Assembly (NCBI GenBank): GCA_030765065.1
Contig: CM060989.1
Location: 34,773,501-34,837,500, forward strand
DNA: 64,000 nt
From: Deroplatys truncata
Taxonomy: Eukaryota; Arthropoda; Insecta; Mantodea; Mantidae
Reading direction: 5' to 3'
Part shown: piece after piece, positions 40,860 through 52,466 of the stretch
Position numbering within the stretch: the stretch's first letter is position 1
Layout: every line of letters starts with the position of its first letter
Program-made: the position numbers and the translations under genes
The notes under the pieces: generated by a model
The model's input: the letters and a program-made list of their open reading frames with translations, nothing else
Told to the model about the DNA's origin: nothing
Databases searched by the model: none

Positions 40860-42398
40860 TGCAACGTGTTTTCTAGTCTTCGTAGTTGCAAAATGTTGGT
40901 CTGTATATTTATGGTAGTCACCCCTTATGCTTGTTTCACACATCCTACAATGAATGTTCGGTCATCAGAGGAAGAATACTAATATTCATAATCTGGCAAC
41001 ATGCATCTATTGTGACTGTCTTTGGACGTGCTTGCTTGTGGGTGATTTGTTTTCACTCGCAGTGTATTCCCTGTCTACTTGTCTTAGCCAATGCCGCGTG
41101 ACCTACCACCAGCAGCACATGTTGTTTACTGACTTATATAGTAATGTATGACTTGTATACAACCAACCTGACGGTTCTTAAGAAATTGCAATTACATGGG
41201 ATAAAGAGGTGGATTCGCCGTAAAAATCTTTTAGATCATTGTACAATAATAAATGGCGTAGCGTAAGGGTAGACTTTGAGACTGAGTCTACCTAAATAAA
41301 TTGCCAAGGAAATGAGTAAATTTTTAAACATATAAATAAAGACAGTCTCAAACAGGTGATGAAAAACTAATTAATACAATCACCTTCACCGCTGCTTACC
41401 CCAACCCCTACTGCTATTTCGTGTTGGATTGTAGTGCTGCGTACTTAGGCAGCTTCGAAGAGTCGAGTAGAGACTGGGATGGCTGAGCGAGTGCAAGTCT
41501 CATCAAGAGTGGACTTATACTTAGCTTTTCCCACTAAGTTTTGACCTCTCGTAGGAAGACATGCCTATATTTTGTTATGCATTAAGGGCACAAAGGCTGC
41601 AACAGAGACTTAACACGTTTAATGAGGTGTAGTCTCTGTGTACCCGCTCTCTCCAAGGTCCGGAAACAGTACAATAGGGGTTGGGGACAAGAGTAGGGCA
41701 AGACAGTGTAACATAACATTTCATTCCTCAGTTATTGGTGAACCAGCATTATGTGCGTGCAACTGTGCAGTGTTAATTTTACGTAAACCTGTTTTGTTTA
41801 CATAAACACATGTAGTATTTTAATTGTGCGTGTTTTATTTATGACTTTAGAGATATGGACAAATCCACCGATTTAGTGACTTACTTATTAAAAACTCAGC
41901 AACAAAGGCAGATTTTTAGAGTTATTAGATTAAAGTTACTTGGTAAACAATACTTTGGATGTTGTATACACAGAGACCACTAAATTATGACTAGTTGTTA
42001 ACATTGTGACTAGTGTTAACATTGCCCGTCACTACAGCCAGCAGTGGACGTGGTATGAGCACGCTTAAAAGAATTAAAACTTATTTGAGGAACTCTATGA
42101 CAAACCAAAGACTCTCATGTTTAGCGACATTAGCAACTGAAAAATAGTTATTTAAGTGAAATGTGTGGTAACCATACCTTTAAAGAACGATTGACATCTT
42201 CGCGGAGAAGAAAAATCGCCGACTGGAGCTTATATACAAGAAAATCTAAGTGAGTACCTACATTGTTTTCATGATTTACAATCATACAATGTTTTGTAAA
42301 GTTACACCTAACGCTATATTTTATAATCTAGTTTAGTTCAAAATGTATGTTCAATCAATTGCAGCAATTAGTAGTGATGCTATGACTACTAAAACAAC
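40860..42398. other. No recognisable gene
   Basis: About 1.5 kb without a transposon signature. A 42-codon frame from 41857 (MDKSTDLVTYLLKTQQQRQI) is too short to judge. It is the longest stretch of possibly unique DNA in the right half. Confidence 0.35.
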
Positions 42399-42399
42399 A

Positions 42400-42450
<51 letters not shown>
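42399..42450. repeat. (AAT)n microsatellite
   Basis: About 16 AAT units in a row. Confidence 0.9.
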
Positions 42451-42451
<1 letters not shown>

Positions 42452-42779
42452 GTGTCAAACTACGCCACTGGTAAAGAACAGGGGTAGGTAAATGCAATGA
42501 ATTCGTCATTTGAGTTTGCAAAGCTACCCGTACAACATCGGGCAGCCAGTTACGAGAGTACAAGATAAAGACGAAACGTGAAAGGAATGGCAATGGAAAC
42601 AACAAAAACTGGCTGTTCCAGTCAAGTTGCAATGTCAATATATTACAAAGAACGGTACCTACGGCTAATTGATACTTACCAGTCCACAGTTTACGACTAT
42701 GTGCCTCTCACTGAAGGACCAGCAGCCACTTTTCACTATAAATTTGGAGTTTCATATCACATACTAAATGTTTTACTTT
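42451..42779. other. No recognisable feature
   Basis: Unremarkable spacer. A 75-codon frame at 42578 has no family signature. Confidence 0.35.
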
Positions 42780-42782
42780 TTT

Positions 42783-43065
42783 ATTTACTTATGGACGCCC
42801 TTTAACTGCTGTGATCCTTAGCGTCCCATTCTATATTGGGCATGAAAGACCGGTAATTTTGCTCAGAGGCCTCTTTATCAGGCTTAAGGTGCTTTTACGT
42901 GCCGTAAATCTACGACACGGGACCACCGGCTTTACTTCCCTTCCGAAGGAAGCCATGCTAAGGATTTTTACGCCCGAAAAAATCGATTGTTCTCCGTCGA
43001 GTTTGAACCTGCGACCTCGGGAACTTAAAGCTAACGTGGTAACCACTACACCACGGAGGACAACA
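42783..43065 (-). repeat. SINE-1 copy, full length
   Basis: TTTATGGACGCCCTTTAACT-type end, core GCTTTTACGTGCCGTAAATC and tRNA head (plus strand AACCACTACACCACGGAGGA) ending at about 43062. Confidence 0.78.
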
Positions 43066-43188
43066 TTTAGGTATTACGATGTATAAAGATGGTGGAATGG
43101 AAAAAGGCATTCAGAATAGAAACACTCAGAACAGGGAATCCCTACTAAATGGGATACTATGGGACAGACATATAACAAAAAGGAAAAA

Positions 43189-43671
43189 CCTGATGGTTAC
43201 ATTCACATGATTTTTTCTATCATCTATCGCTTTACCGCTTATTAGTGGGTATACAAATTGCATTCTTACTAAACCACATTTTTCTGTCTACTTCATTTTA
43301 ACCGAGATAAACATTTGCAAAAACAAAGAAAAAAAAGCTACAGTACACATTTAGTTATAGTTACAAAGGGTTGTTTAAGAACTGAAGGCTGTATGCTGAT
43401 CTTAAAATTCCATACTGTTTCCATGCAATCGCGAGAAACAACTGAATGTTGATAGGGCCTTAAAAGAATGACAAAGTCTTGAACAATCCGGACCATTAAT
43501 AACGGATATCTCGGAAATGACGAATGCTACAAAAAAGTTATTTGAAGTAAACTGTGTGTTTTAAAGAGTTGTACTTTTTTGTAGTACGTTTTCGTCGTCG
43601 TACGACGTTTGTGTACCCAGTAATAAGCGATAGAGGTTATAGAAAGTCGTGTGAATGTAATACATCAGAAT
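43189..43671. mobile_element. Rearranged HLE-B with facing ends
   Basis: 43189-43605 is the 3' half of a minus-strand HLE-B. It meets, at GTCGTACGAC, a plus-strand 3' end (43612-43671) with GATAGAGGTTATAGAAAGTC and the palindromic terminus ATGTAATACATCAGA. The two terminal segments are inverted to each other, so the structure is a fold-back made by recombination between two copies. A stray 5' end, GTAGAGAAAGTAAAAAT, remains at about 43981-43997. Confidence 0.55.
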
Positions 43672-43724
43672 ATTTTTCAAAAAGTAAGTAAATGTTTTGT
43701 TAGCGGAGATGTCAATTCCCAGGA

Positions 43725-43905
43725 TCATACCGCCGGTGTGCCGGAATTTCGTTCCGCAGGAGTTCTTTTACATGCTAGTAAATTTGCTGACATGGGGCTG
43801 TCGCTTTTAAACACACTTAAAAATCATTGGTCTGGGCCGGGTTTGAACCCGTGACCTTGGGATCACAAGGGCAGCGCCTAACCAACAGAACCACCCAAAC
43901 CTGTT
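43725..43905 (-). repeat. SINE-2: different head, same core as SINE-1
   Basis: The tRNA-like head on the minus strand (complement of 43835-43905) has B box GGTTCAAACCC and GCGCTGCCCTTGTGATCCC. The body on the plus strand reads GTTCTTTTACATGCTAGTAA, matching the SINE-1 core TTCTTTTACGTGCCGTAAAT, but the head and the far end differ from SINE-1. Confidence 0.62.
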
Positions 43906-43999
43906 TTATACACATTTTATTTACCATTCTAATATCTGAAATATGAAGAGATGTTTTTGAAAAAATCAATAGTTGGGCTGTAGAGAAAGTAAAAATGTC

Positions 44000-44297
44000 A
44001 TGCTGATAAGCTGCATCGTAAGGAGCATTTTAGGGCGGAAACATGTCTAAAATATAATTTCTGGGAACATTTTTTTCTTGAAATTACCTACCTGCTTCCA
44101 TAAACAGTACAACACGCAAACAGGAAGCTTTGCAACAATGTTTAACAAATGCGTAACAAAACAGGAGTAAAGATTCCCAGAAACGTGCAAATTCCCTGGC
44201 ACGTCTCTCAGTAATATGTATCATGACTAGGATTAGTGATATAAAACGCACCCCTCGTACAATGCAGGCGTTTTAAGGTAAGAACACAGACCGGCTA
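44000..44297. other. No recognisable feature
   Basis: Spacer between an HLE fragment and a mariner. Confidence 0.3.
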
Positions 44298-44299
44298 TA

Positions 44300-45686
44300 C
44301 AGGGTGAGTTTTAAGTCCACCAAAAAGCTTCAGAGGGTGATTCCTGACTGGAAATGAAGCACAAGAGATTCACCTTGTGTTCGGAAATGCATAGTTTTCA
44401 CTGGATGTCACTGACGACACTCTCTCATAAATTGCAGTGTTTGTTTTGTGTGTTGCAGATAGTGTGATTTAAGCAACGTAGAAGGACAGTGGTTTGGTAT
44501 TCATTCCAGGAACAAGCCGAGATGGTGTTCGTGTAAAATATAGCCAAACAGGTGGAAACGGTCGAGAGGCAGCACGGATGTACCTAGCCAGTACCCTGAC
44601 ACAGCACCGCCCACATCACACATTTGGAGCCATTTTTCGGCGTTTGTGTTGCATGGGTCCTTTGAGACAGACGGACGTTCAGGGCGGCCGCGGTCTATGC
44701 GTACACCAGATGTAGAGGAACATGTTCTCCATGATATTGAGAACAACCCTGGTACAAGCTCCCGCCAACATGGTGTAAGCCAAAGGACGGTTATCTGTAT
44801 CCTATATGACAACCGCTATTATCGCTATCACCTCCAATGTTTGCAGGGATTAACACCGGCGGATTTCCCTCCACGGGAAAGATTTTGTCGGTGGTTTGTG
44901 CAACAGGCCGTCACCAGTATGGAATTTCTGTCTTCAGTCCTCTTCACTGATGAAGCGACCTTTGATAGAGATAGCATCATTAATCCGCAAAATCATCATC
45001 TGTGGGCTACAGAAAATCCATACGGAATGATTGAAGCGTCTCATGTTTGGGCAGGGATTATAGGCGACCGCCAACTTGGACCAGTTCTTGCACAACGCTT
45101 GAACGCAGAAACGTATCTGTACTTCCTGCAAAACACTCTGCCTCCATTGTTGGAAATGTGCCTTTGGCAATACGAAAGGCAATGCTGCTGCAGCATGATG
45201 TAGCGCCAGCTCACTTCCGTATTAATGTTCGCCGACAACTCAACATCTTCCCCAGACATTGTATAGGACGTGGAGGCCCTGTTGTATGGCCGAACTAAAA
45301 ACCCCTGGATGTTTGCTTGTGGAGGCATCTGAAAAGCATTGTGTACGGTGAGCGTGTTCCTGATGTTCAGGCCCTTTAACAGCGTGTCCACGTAGCCTGT
45401 GACATATTCGGACATAGTCCGGAACATTCGAACGAATGAGGCAATCCATGATGCAACGTGTGAATGCGTACATTGCATGCATGGAGGCCGCTTTGAACAT
45501 CTGTTGTGACGTGGATGGGATTCAGGCAATGTACTGTGTGCTAGGTCTCTATGTTTTGATGTTCTTCAGTGTCATCGACCGTGGAAACTATACATTCCGG
45601 ACACAAAGTGATATGAACTTTTGTGCTCCATTTCCAGTCAGGAATCATCCCCTGAAATTTGTCGGTGGAACTTCAAACTCACGCTG
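44300..45686 (+). mobile_element. mariner-type element Z1 with ~57-bp TIRs
   Basis: The left end CAGGGTGAGTTTTAAGTCCA and the right-end complement CAGCGTGAGTTTGAAGTTCC both run on to GATTCCTGACTGGAAATG. TA before, TG after (a mutated TA). Size 1387 bp. Confidence 0.82.
44480..45450 (+). pseudogene. mariner-type transposase pseudogene Z1
   Basis: Pieces in order: QTGGNGREAARMYLA (first helix-turn-helix, about 44550), GSFETDGRSGRPRSMRTPDV (about 44655), NNPGTSSRQHGVSQRTVICI (second helix-turn-helix), LTPADFPPRERFCRWFVQQA, then VLFTDEATFDRD with the first Asp and HLWATENPYG. The second-Asp block LLQHDVAPAHFRINVRRQLN (about 45186) is in another frame and is followed by GRGGPVVWP, a stop, and PLDVCLWRHLKSIVYGE with the third Asp. 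A few residues, the usual SPDL part, are missing there. The IGRGGP.(V/S)WP and PLDF.LW blocks resemble those of the DD41D element at 48.2-49.6 kb. Confidence 0.8.
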
Positions 45687-46240
45687 TGCTGCAGTGACCT
45701 CGGCAATGGGCATACGCGCGATCCGTGGCCTTACCTTAAAATGCCCGCACTACATGTATGCATTTATGATTGCAAGTCTGCAGAAAAACATTCTTGGAAC
45801 TGAATTTGTAAAACTATTAACGATTTCATATTTTAAAATGCTTTTTTTTGTCTAATATACAAGGTTAAATTGTTATAAATCTTAAGCAATACTAAACAAT
45901 AAAATTTGAAATGTATAACCACCACACTTGAGCTCAATTCCGAGAACTCCTTCATACCGTGAGAGAACGGTTGCGCCAGATAAGGCGGGAATTCACCGAT
46001 GTGGCGTGAACTATTTATTGCGTTGCGTATGAGCTAATATCAATGTTGCCAAGTTTCAAGATTGACTCGATAGCCATATTCGCAAATATTTTACCTATTT
46101 GTAAATCAAATATGAAGATACAATAAATAAAATAAATATATATTTATAAAATATACATTAAAACAATCATATATGCAGCATGCTTTCCAGACTGCTCAAT
46201 ATTATGCCTATTAATAAAACAGATAAAAACTTCACTATAA
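45687..46240. other. No recognisable feature
   Basis: Unrecognised stretch between two mariner-type elements. Confidence 0.35.
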
Positions 46241-46242
46241 TA

Positions 46243-46880
46243 CAAGGCGTGTTTTTAAAGTACCGATAACTTTTTAAAAAATAACATTATTTTCCAAATG
46301 CGTTATCATTCATTCTTACACCTTACTCTACTTCTCCACATAGTCACCGCCGTTATTCAGGCACTTTTTGTAACGGGAAATCAGTTTTTTGTATACCTTC
46401 GTCAAAGAATGGTGCCGCCTGTAATGAAAGCCAGGTCCGCACTTCATGTCTGACATCATCGACATTCAAATGTTTTCCACCAAGGAATTTCTTCAGATGA
46501 AGAAACAGATGAAAATCGCTTGTTGCTAAATCCGGACTGTAGGGAGATGGTCGAATTGTTCCCAACTGGATAATGCGATCAGATCTTGAGTTTGTTTGTC
46601 TGTGTGTGGCCGGGCATCATCACTTATTATTGTTTCTCCATAAACCTCACACAATTGTTGATGTATGTTTGCTGGCGTAATATCTCTCGCTTCAAAAAAC
46701 GAATCACTGATTTGACTTTACAGTCAGCGGGTCGTTGGATTGTTTTGAACATTTCGAAAGGCTCTAACAACAGGAAAACACAAAGCAATGATCGTTCAGC
46801 TGCTTCTGGCTTCCTAATGAATGGAGGAAATAATTGCGACTGCAGCGCTGCAGCGGTTGAATATTAAAACAGTACCTCAT
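46243..46880 (-). mobile_element. mariner remnant with internal deletion
   Basis: TA then CAAGGCGTGTTTTTAAAGTA, a mariner-like left terminus. The matching right terminus was not found. The minus strand decodes as an N-terminal stretch (ITPANIHQQLCEVYGETI) joined by a deletion to a C-terminal stretch (WEQFDHLPYSPDL and following). Confidence 0.65.
46353..46720 (-). pseudogene. mariner transposase pseudogene, centre deleted
   Basis: From about 46680 downwards on the minus strand: ITPANIHQQLCEVYGE (helix-turn-helix), then DARPHT (second-Asp block), LIALSSWEQFDHLPYSPDLA, and in the next frame SPYSPDLATSDFHLFLHLKK FLGGK with the third Asp. The region from the second helix-turn-helix to the first Asp is missing. 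Frameshift near 46560. Confidence 0.62.
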
Positions 46881-47393
46881 ATGCAACATAAAATATTGTT
46901 TAAATTGTTTGAAATTTAAGTAATTAATTCACACATCAAGTGAGCATACTTTCTGACAGCTGATATTTTCCCCAATTTCCTCTTGCATATACTTTACGTT
47001 GGTATGCAAGTGTTTAGTGCATAAACTATTAACACAAAGATATAGTTATAGAAATGGTTTGCGAAGATCTATTTAAACCTTTTCTTCCTTGAGCCTGGGG
47101 TTTACTTATGTAACCGGGTAGGTTTTTCCTTAAACCGCATGATTGACAGCTCCTTCCAAATGATCATTATTAGAAGGATCCCTAATGGAAACTGACACGA
47201 TCGGCGGAGTACGTATACACCGGAGAAAAAAGCTAATATTTTCTAAGAAATTCCGTTTATTAGTAATCACTTCTGAAAAATAGAAATAACTGAAGAACTA
47301 TCTTGGAATCCCACTTGTGTGTTAGAGGAAAAACAACATGGGATTTTTCCATTAAATGCCACAAGCATTATTATTGAAAAAAATTACTATTAC
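46881..47393. other. No recognisable feature
   Basis: AT-rich spacer with no motif I can name. Confidence 0.35.
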
Positions 47394-47559
47394 ATTCATA
47401 GGACTTTTCTTCTCACTCTTCTACGAGCTATTCTTACAAAACTTTATTAATCTGCCTCTTGTTAATCGATATAAACGTTTATTTACATATTTATAAAGTA
47501 TAAGAAGGATACAGCATGTTAAGCGATAGTCAGATTTTTAAAAAGCCGATAGTAGTTGT

Positions 47560-47885
47560 TTCTAACGCTCCCCGTATGGCATATAACCTTCGGGGGATAC
47601 CCCATTCCAGCAAGTGAGGACTGGACTCATTTCTGAGGTGGAGGCACCCAGCGGGCGGAATCCGTTGCCTCCGATGGTAGGGTGATGAAGAGGATGGCGG
47701 TGGAATGAGAGGACCTACAGCTTGTACCGTGGACCCCCAACCATGTCGGGCCTTGCGGACGCTTTACATGAACAAGTCAGAAGTGAAGACGTGGATAGCA
47801 CCGACTAAAATCGCCACCCGAGAGCCCGGACCCTAATTACGAGAGCCGGAAAATACTGCGTTATCCCGGCGCTCACAAAAAGTAG
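47560..47885. repeat. GC-rich insert, unknown repeat
   Basis: GC-rich block (GGAGGCACCCAGCGGGCGGA, GAGAGCCCGGACCCTAATTA) inside an HLE-B copy, so it is an insertion. No tRNA-like head and no frame recognised. Class unknown. Confidence 0.4.
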
Positions 47886-48175
47886 ATCGTTATGTGAGGG
47901 CTTTGAAATTCCGTGCTCTTTGCATGACCAAGAGAAAAAATGAATAGCGACTTACCACTAAGTAGGTATTAAAAATTCAAACCAATAACAAGGAATATCT
48001 CAGAAATGCTTAACGCATATATGTATATTATTGGCTGTGAATTTATGTTTTAACGAGATCTTCATGTTATCTATTACGGATTACTAATCATGCAAAAGTC
48101 ATTCAGAACGAAGAAGATTTCAGAGGCTATTTCCAGAAAATGCGAGATATACGTTTTGTTTTTAATGTAAAAATA

Positions 48176-49574
48176 CAGGATTTTCGATGATGAATGGTGC
48201 GTTTTACGAGTTCACTGTGAACTAGTATTATGTGTAATTGGTTGAAAGTAATTTTAATTAAATAACTCAAACAGTTTTTAAATAACATTAGTTTCAATAC
48301 GGGCACCATTCACTGCACGACAGAGGTCTAAGCGAAATTTGACTTCAATCCACACTCTGACAAGAACATCTGTCGTAATTCTTGCAATTGCGTGTGTGAT
48401 TCTTTGTTTTAGTTGGTCGATATTCTTAATTCTTTCACTGTATACCTCATTCTTGACATAGCTCCAAAGATAGAAGTCTAACGGAGTAAGATCTGGACTT
48501 CTAGCTGGCCATGAGATTGGTCCATTTCTGCCAATCCATCGGTCTGGAAATCGATTATTTAACTCTTCTCGGACATGGTTTGCAAAATGGCACGGTGTTC
48601 CATCTTGTTGAAAGATTATTTGCAACCCCATTTCCATTTGCTTGATTTGAGGAAATAAGAAATGTGGCATGTGTAGCATGTCCATGTATGCAATTGGGTT
48701 GATGGCATTTTCAACAAAAAAGAATGGACCAAAACTCTTGTTGTGCATAAGGCCACACCAAATTCGAGAATCTCGAATGTGTTCTTGTATCACACTGGAT
48801 TTTCCAAGGCCCAAATTCGGCAACGCTGCCGATTAACACAACCATTTGCATAGAACGTGACCTCATCGGAGAAGATGATATTCTCAAGAAATTTGGTTCA
48901 TCGGCAATTCTTTGTAGCATGGTAGTAGCGAATTCAGCCCTATGAAATTTTTCCTGTGGTTTTATTGCATGCAAGAGTTGAATTTTATAGACATGCAGTT
49001 TCAATCTCTTCCGCATGACGTCATGCGCTGTTGAATCGGAAGACCTAACTGTAGACTACGGCGTGGAACGGACTTCTGAGGACTCTGAACACAATCTTTC
49101 AACATCTTCTTCTGGTGTTCTAGGCCTATTGATTTTCCTTTTTGTACACTGCTGGTCTCCTTAAACTGCTTGTACCGTCGTCTGACATTATTCTCATCTA
49201 TAGGATCATTGTTGTACTCACGTCTGAATTGCCGCTATATCACAATCACGGATTTGTGTTCCGCCAACCATAAGACACATGCAGATTTTTCTTGTACAGT
49301 AAACATTTCATAAAAACACAAAGAAAGCAGTTTGAAGAAGATCCTTACAGATTATTTGTATACAGAATGTATTTATGTAGTAATATGCAGTGCAAAAATC
49401 TTAAATTTTGAAACAAAGAGTTTGTTATGATGATGCAAACGATGACAGAAAAAAACATATGAATGTAAACTATTTGAGTTACTGGATCAATTAAAATTAC
49501 TTTCAATCAATTTCACATAATACTTAGTGCACAGTGGACTCGTAAAATCCCACCATTCATTCTTGGAAACCCTG
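48176..49574 (-). mobile_element. mariner-type element with DD41D transposase
   Basis: TA at 48174-48175 and 49575-49576. One end is CAGGATTTTCGATGATGAAT; the other is the complement of CAGGGTTTCCAAGAATGAAT, with both followed by GGTG. Size 1399 bp. It sits inside an HLE-B copy. Confidence 0.85.
48278..49308 (-). pseudogene. DD41D mariner-type transposase pseudogene
   Basis: ATG at 49308 opens MFTVQEKSACVLWLAEHKSV (helix-turn-helix) and a stop follows. The middle is out of frame (LKLHVYKIQLLHAIKPQEKF, about 48960). The last frame carries SRIWCGLMHNKSFGPFFFVE, IIFQQDGTPCHFANHVREEL with the second Asp, and SWPARSPDLTPLDFYLWSYV with the third. I count 41 residues between those two Asp. That spacing is reported for rosa- and Visitor-type elements and not for classic mariner (34). 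Length about 340 codons. Stops and two frameshifts. Confidence 0.8.
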
Positions 49575-49725
49575 TATAATATTTTCAGTAAAAGGTGATT
49601 TGAGATGGGGGATTTTCTTGCATCTTTGGAAGATACGGAATTTAAATACCAAGTTTGACATTTATCGTACTTATTGTTTTTGAGTTGCATATTCGCAGAC
49701 GCTCGCACAGTCTCACTCGTGTTTC

Positions 49726-50002
49726 GTTGGTTTTTCTTTTTTCTTCACCATCTTTTTGTTGCTGTAACAAGAAACAGAGGTATTGTTTTGCTTACAAAAA
49801 TCTAATCTTTCTTTGAGCTCTTCTTGCGTGTAGACAACTACTTCGACACTGGCGTACAGGGTGAAGTATAACTTCCAGGTGCATTTAGAAGTGCACGCAT
49901 TGCATTCAATACGTGAATAGAAGTCTCACAATGGGTGGGAGAGAGGGGGAAATCAATGATTACTTCAAGAGTTTCTTGAACCTGTGGGCATGCATAACCA
50001 CA
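49726..50002. other. Spacer
   Basis: Short unrecognised sequence between HLE copies. Confidence 0.3.
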
Positions 50003-50096
50003 ATTTTTAATTTCTCTGCTATTTACTTATAGTAAGTAAACTAAGTAGGTAATGTATTCCACCCAAGAATTTGATGTGGAGATTTTACAGCGAATA

Positions 50097-51357
50097 CGGG
50101 GGCGATACTGAAAAGTTTTAGAATGCCATGTTTATAAAAACAAATGAAATTTGTTTATATTTGACAGCTACTTTGTAATGTTTTTAGAGTTGATTGCCGT
50201 GTACTTCGTTCGATTTGCTCTAATATAGTTTGTTAATTATCATAATTTAAATATTGTGTGTTCGCCCAAAATGGATTTGACCAGGGACTTCTCCGAGCTA
50301 TAGTTCTTTACGATTTTAGTCGTCATTAATGCCTAAACAATTGGATGATCGGCTTCGAAATAAATTTGGCGAAGAAGTCCCATCTAAGGCAACAATTTAT
50401 AATTTTTACAGCGAATTCAAAAGAGATCGGTTTTTTCTTAGTGATGAATTTCGCAAAGGACGCCCAAGATGAAAATATTGCCGCTGTTAGAGCAAGCTTA
50501 AAGAAGATCGATGGACATCCTATGAATTTATTCGGGCGACATTGGGCATTGGTATGAGTCAAATACAAAACATTTTACATCAACAGTTAAACGTGAGAAA
50601 CATTTCTTGTCGATGTATTTTACATAAACTGACTCCCGATCAAAAACAACGCATTCATTGGTACAGAAAAACTCTGGAAAAATTCCAAGGCTACATTTAA
50701 AAACTAGTTTGCTATATAGTTACTGATGATGAATCTAGGGTTTATTGTTATGATCTTGAAAAGAAAAGTCAATCTTCTCAACAGATCTTTCGAACAGAAC
50801 CTAAGCCTACAAAAGTCCGGCGAATTCGCAGTGCTGGTAAGAAGAGGTTGCTAGTTTTTTTTCTTCAAAAATGCGCCTTATTGTACAATTGTATTAAAGG
50901 ATAGACGTACCGTTACTGTTGATTGGTACTCAAATGTCTATTTACTTCAAAGTTTTGAAAAATTTCGTGAAAAAACCCCAAAAGAAAAAAATAGTGTTAC
51001 ATCATGAAAAGCATCATGCATACAGCAAAACTAACAACTGAGCATCTGGATGCCCTAATGGACCATGGACCCTCAAACATACAGCCTGACCTAGCACCTT
51101 ATGATTCCCTTTTGTTTCTAAAACCTAAAGATAAAATGCAAGCGTGGAATATCTTTTTCGTCATCAGATGAAGCAGTGGAACATTATAAAAACCTGGTTT
51201 CTGAAGTGCCTCAGGAAGATGCTTTAAGGACTGGTTTCATCGAATGCAAAAACGCATTGATGTTAAAGGTGAATCTTTTGAAAATCAATAAAATCATTTA
51301 GATGTTTTTAAAACTAATCCTTGTTTAATTTTATAAAAATTTTCAGTGTCGCCCTCG
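50097..51357 (+). mobile_element. mariner M2 (uninterrupted sister of M1)
   Basis: Left CGGGGGCGATACTGAAAAG, right complement of CGAGGGCGACACTGAAAATT. TA before; CA after (mutated TA). 1261 bp. It lacks both elements found inside M1 and therefore shows the target sites in empty form. Confidence 0.85.
50328..51262 (+). pseudogene. mariner DD34D-type transposase pseudogene M2
   Basis: ATG at 50328 opens MPKQLDDRLRNKFGEEVPSK, then ATIYNFYSEFKRDRFFLSDE (helix-turn-helix). A deletion of about 15 bases before GAAAATATTGCC shifts the frame relative to M1. TSYEFIRATLGIGMSQIQN follows in another frame, then DDESRVYCYDLEKKSQSS (first Asp block), a decayed second-Asp block (HHEKHH), and WNIFFVIR-type noise. 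Multiple stops. It is older or more decayed than the X family. Confidence 0.7.
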
Positions 51358-51593
51358 CACATGTTTTGGGGCGCCGTGAACCTAATAAAGCATTTTTAGA
51401 AAAAGATTCCGTGTGTGTGCATATATGTGAACACCATAACTCAAACACGAAAAGTCGGTTAAATACGAAACTTGGTATTTAAGCTGAGGATCTTCCAAGG
51501 ATGCGACATGAAGGTTTAGAAGAAAATCTTCCCACCCCGAACTACCCTTTACATTGAACATTTTTAGAAAGTTTTGATTTTCTAAAAAAAAAA

Positions 51594-52290
51594 TCTGATG
51601 TGTTACACTCACATGACTTTCTCTACTCTTGTACAATCTATTTTTACAAACGCCTATTCTCCATATGCTTCATATTAATCGAGATATCGAGATGTCAATC
51701 TTATTTGTAATTTTCTTGTAGATGCAGGGGGAATATGGTAGCTTTTAAGCGATAGTCAAATATTTTATCGCTGGTTGCTATGTGGCGCATTCCATTCTCT
51801 TTGCATGTCCAGGACATAAAAAAATGAATAACGAATTTGAGAAAAAGTATTAAGTATTGGAAAATTTAAGGAAATAACAAGCAATATCTCGAAAACGGTT
51901 CACTCAACGAAAAAAATGTATATGATATAAGTTGTGTATTTTAACGCGATCTACATTTTTTGTGTAGTAAAATTTTGTCTATCTCTTATGGTTTACCAGT
52001 TATGCAAAAGTCGTTCACAATGAAGAATACTTTTGGAGACATTCCCAGAAATTTCGAGATATACATTTCATTTCTCATGACATTATCTTAAACATATGAT
52101 ATTTTAATCAAAATCGTTAGAGCCATTTTTGAGAAAATTAAAATTTTCGAAAAATGTTCCATGTAAAGGGTAGTCTGGGGTGGGGGGATTTTCTTGAAAA
52201 TCTTCGTGTCGCATCTCTGGAAGATACTGAACGTAAATACCAAGTTTGGTATTTATCCGACTGTTAGTTTTTGAGTTATGCTGTTCACAG

Positions 52291-52324
<34 letters not shown>

Positions 52325-52466
52325 ACACACGGACATGTTTCCAAAAATGCTTTTTTTGGATTCAGGAGGTCTCAAAACATGTATTTCCGGTGAAATCTCG
52401 GTATCGAATTTTTGGGTGGAATGCAATACTTCCCCTACTTACTATACGTAGTAGAGAAAGTAAAAA
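51594..52466 (-). mobile_element. HLE-A copy nested in HLE-B
   Basis: Full-length minus-strand copy. Plus strand starts TCTGATGTGTTACACTCACA after a run of ten A, ends GTAGAGAAAGTAAAAA before TGG. (CA)n at about 52292-52330. Same A|T insertion as the other copies. Confidence 0.82.

Larger units (their letters stand above)
47394..49725 (-). mobile_element. Old HLE-B copy with two insertions
   Basis: HLE-B sequence is recognisable at 47394-47560 (ACATTCATAGGACTTTTCTT, TAAGCGATAGTCAGATTTTT), 47886-48173 (AGAAAATGCGAGATATACGT) and 49577-49725 (GGGGGATTTTCTTG, AAATACCAAGTTTG). It is interrupted by a GC-rich segment (47560-47885) and a mariner (48176-49574). It is the most diverged HLE copy in the window. 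Confidence 0.62.

Noticed and set aside
42351-42638. 95-codon minus-strand frame with a leucine run
   Set aside because: The leucines come from the (AAT)n microsatellite.
45041-45529. 162-codon minus-strand frame
   Set aside because: Antisense of the Z1 transposase region, no family signature.
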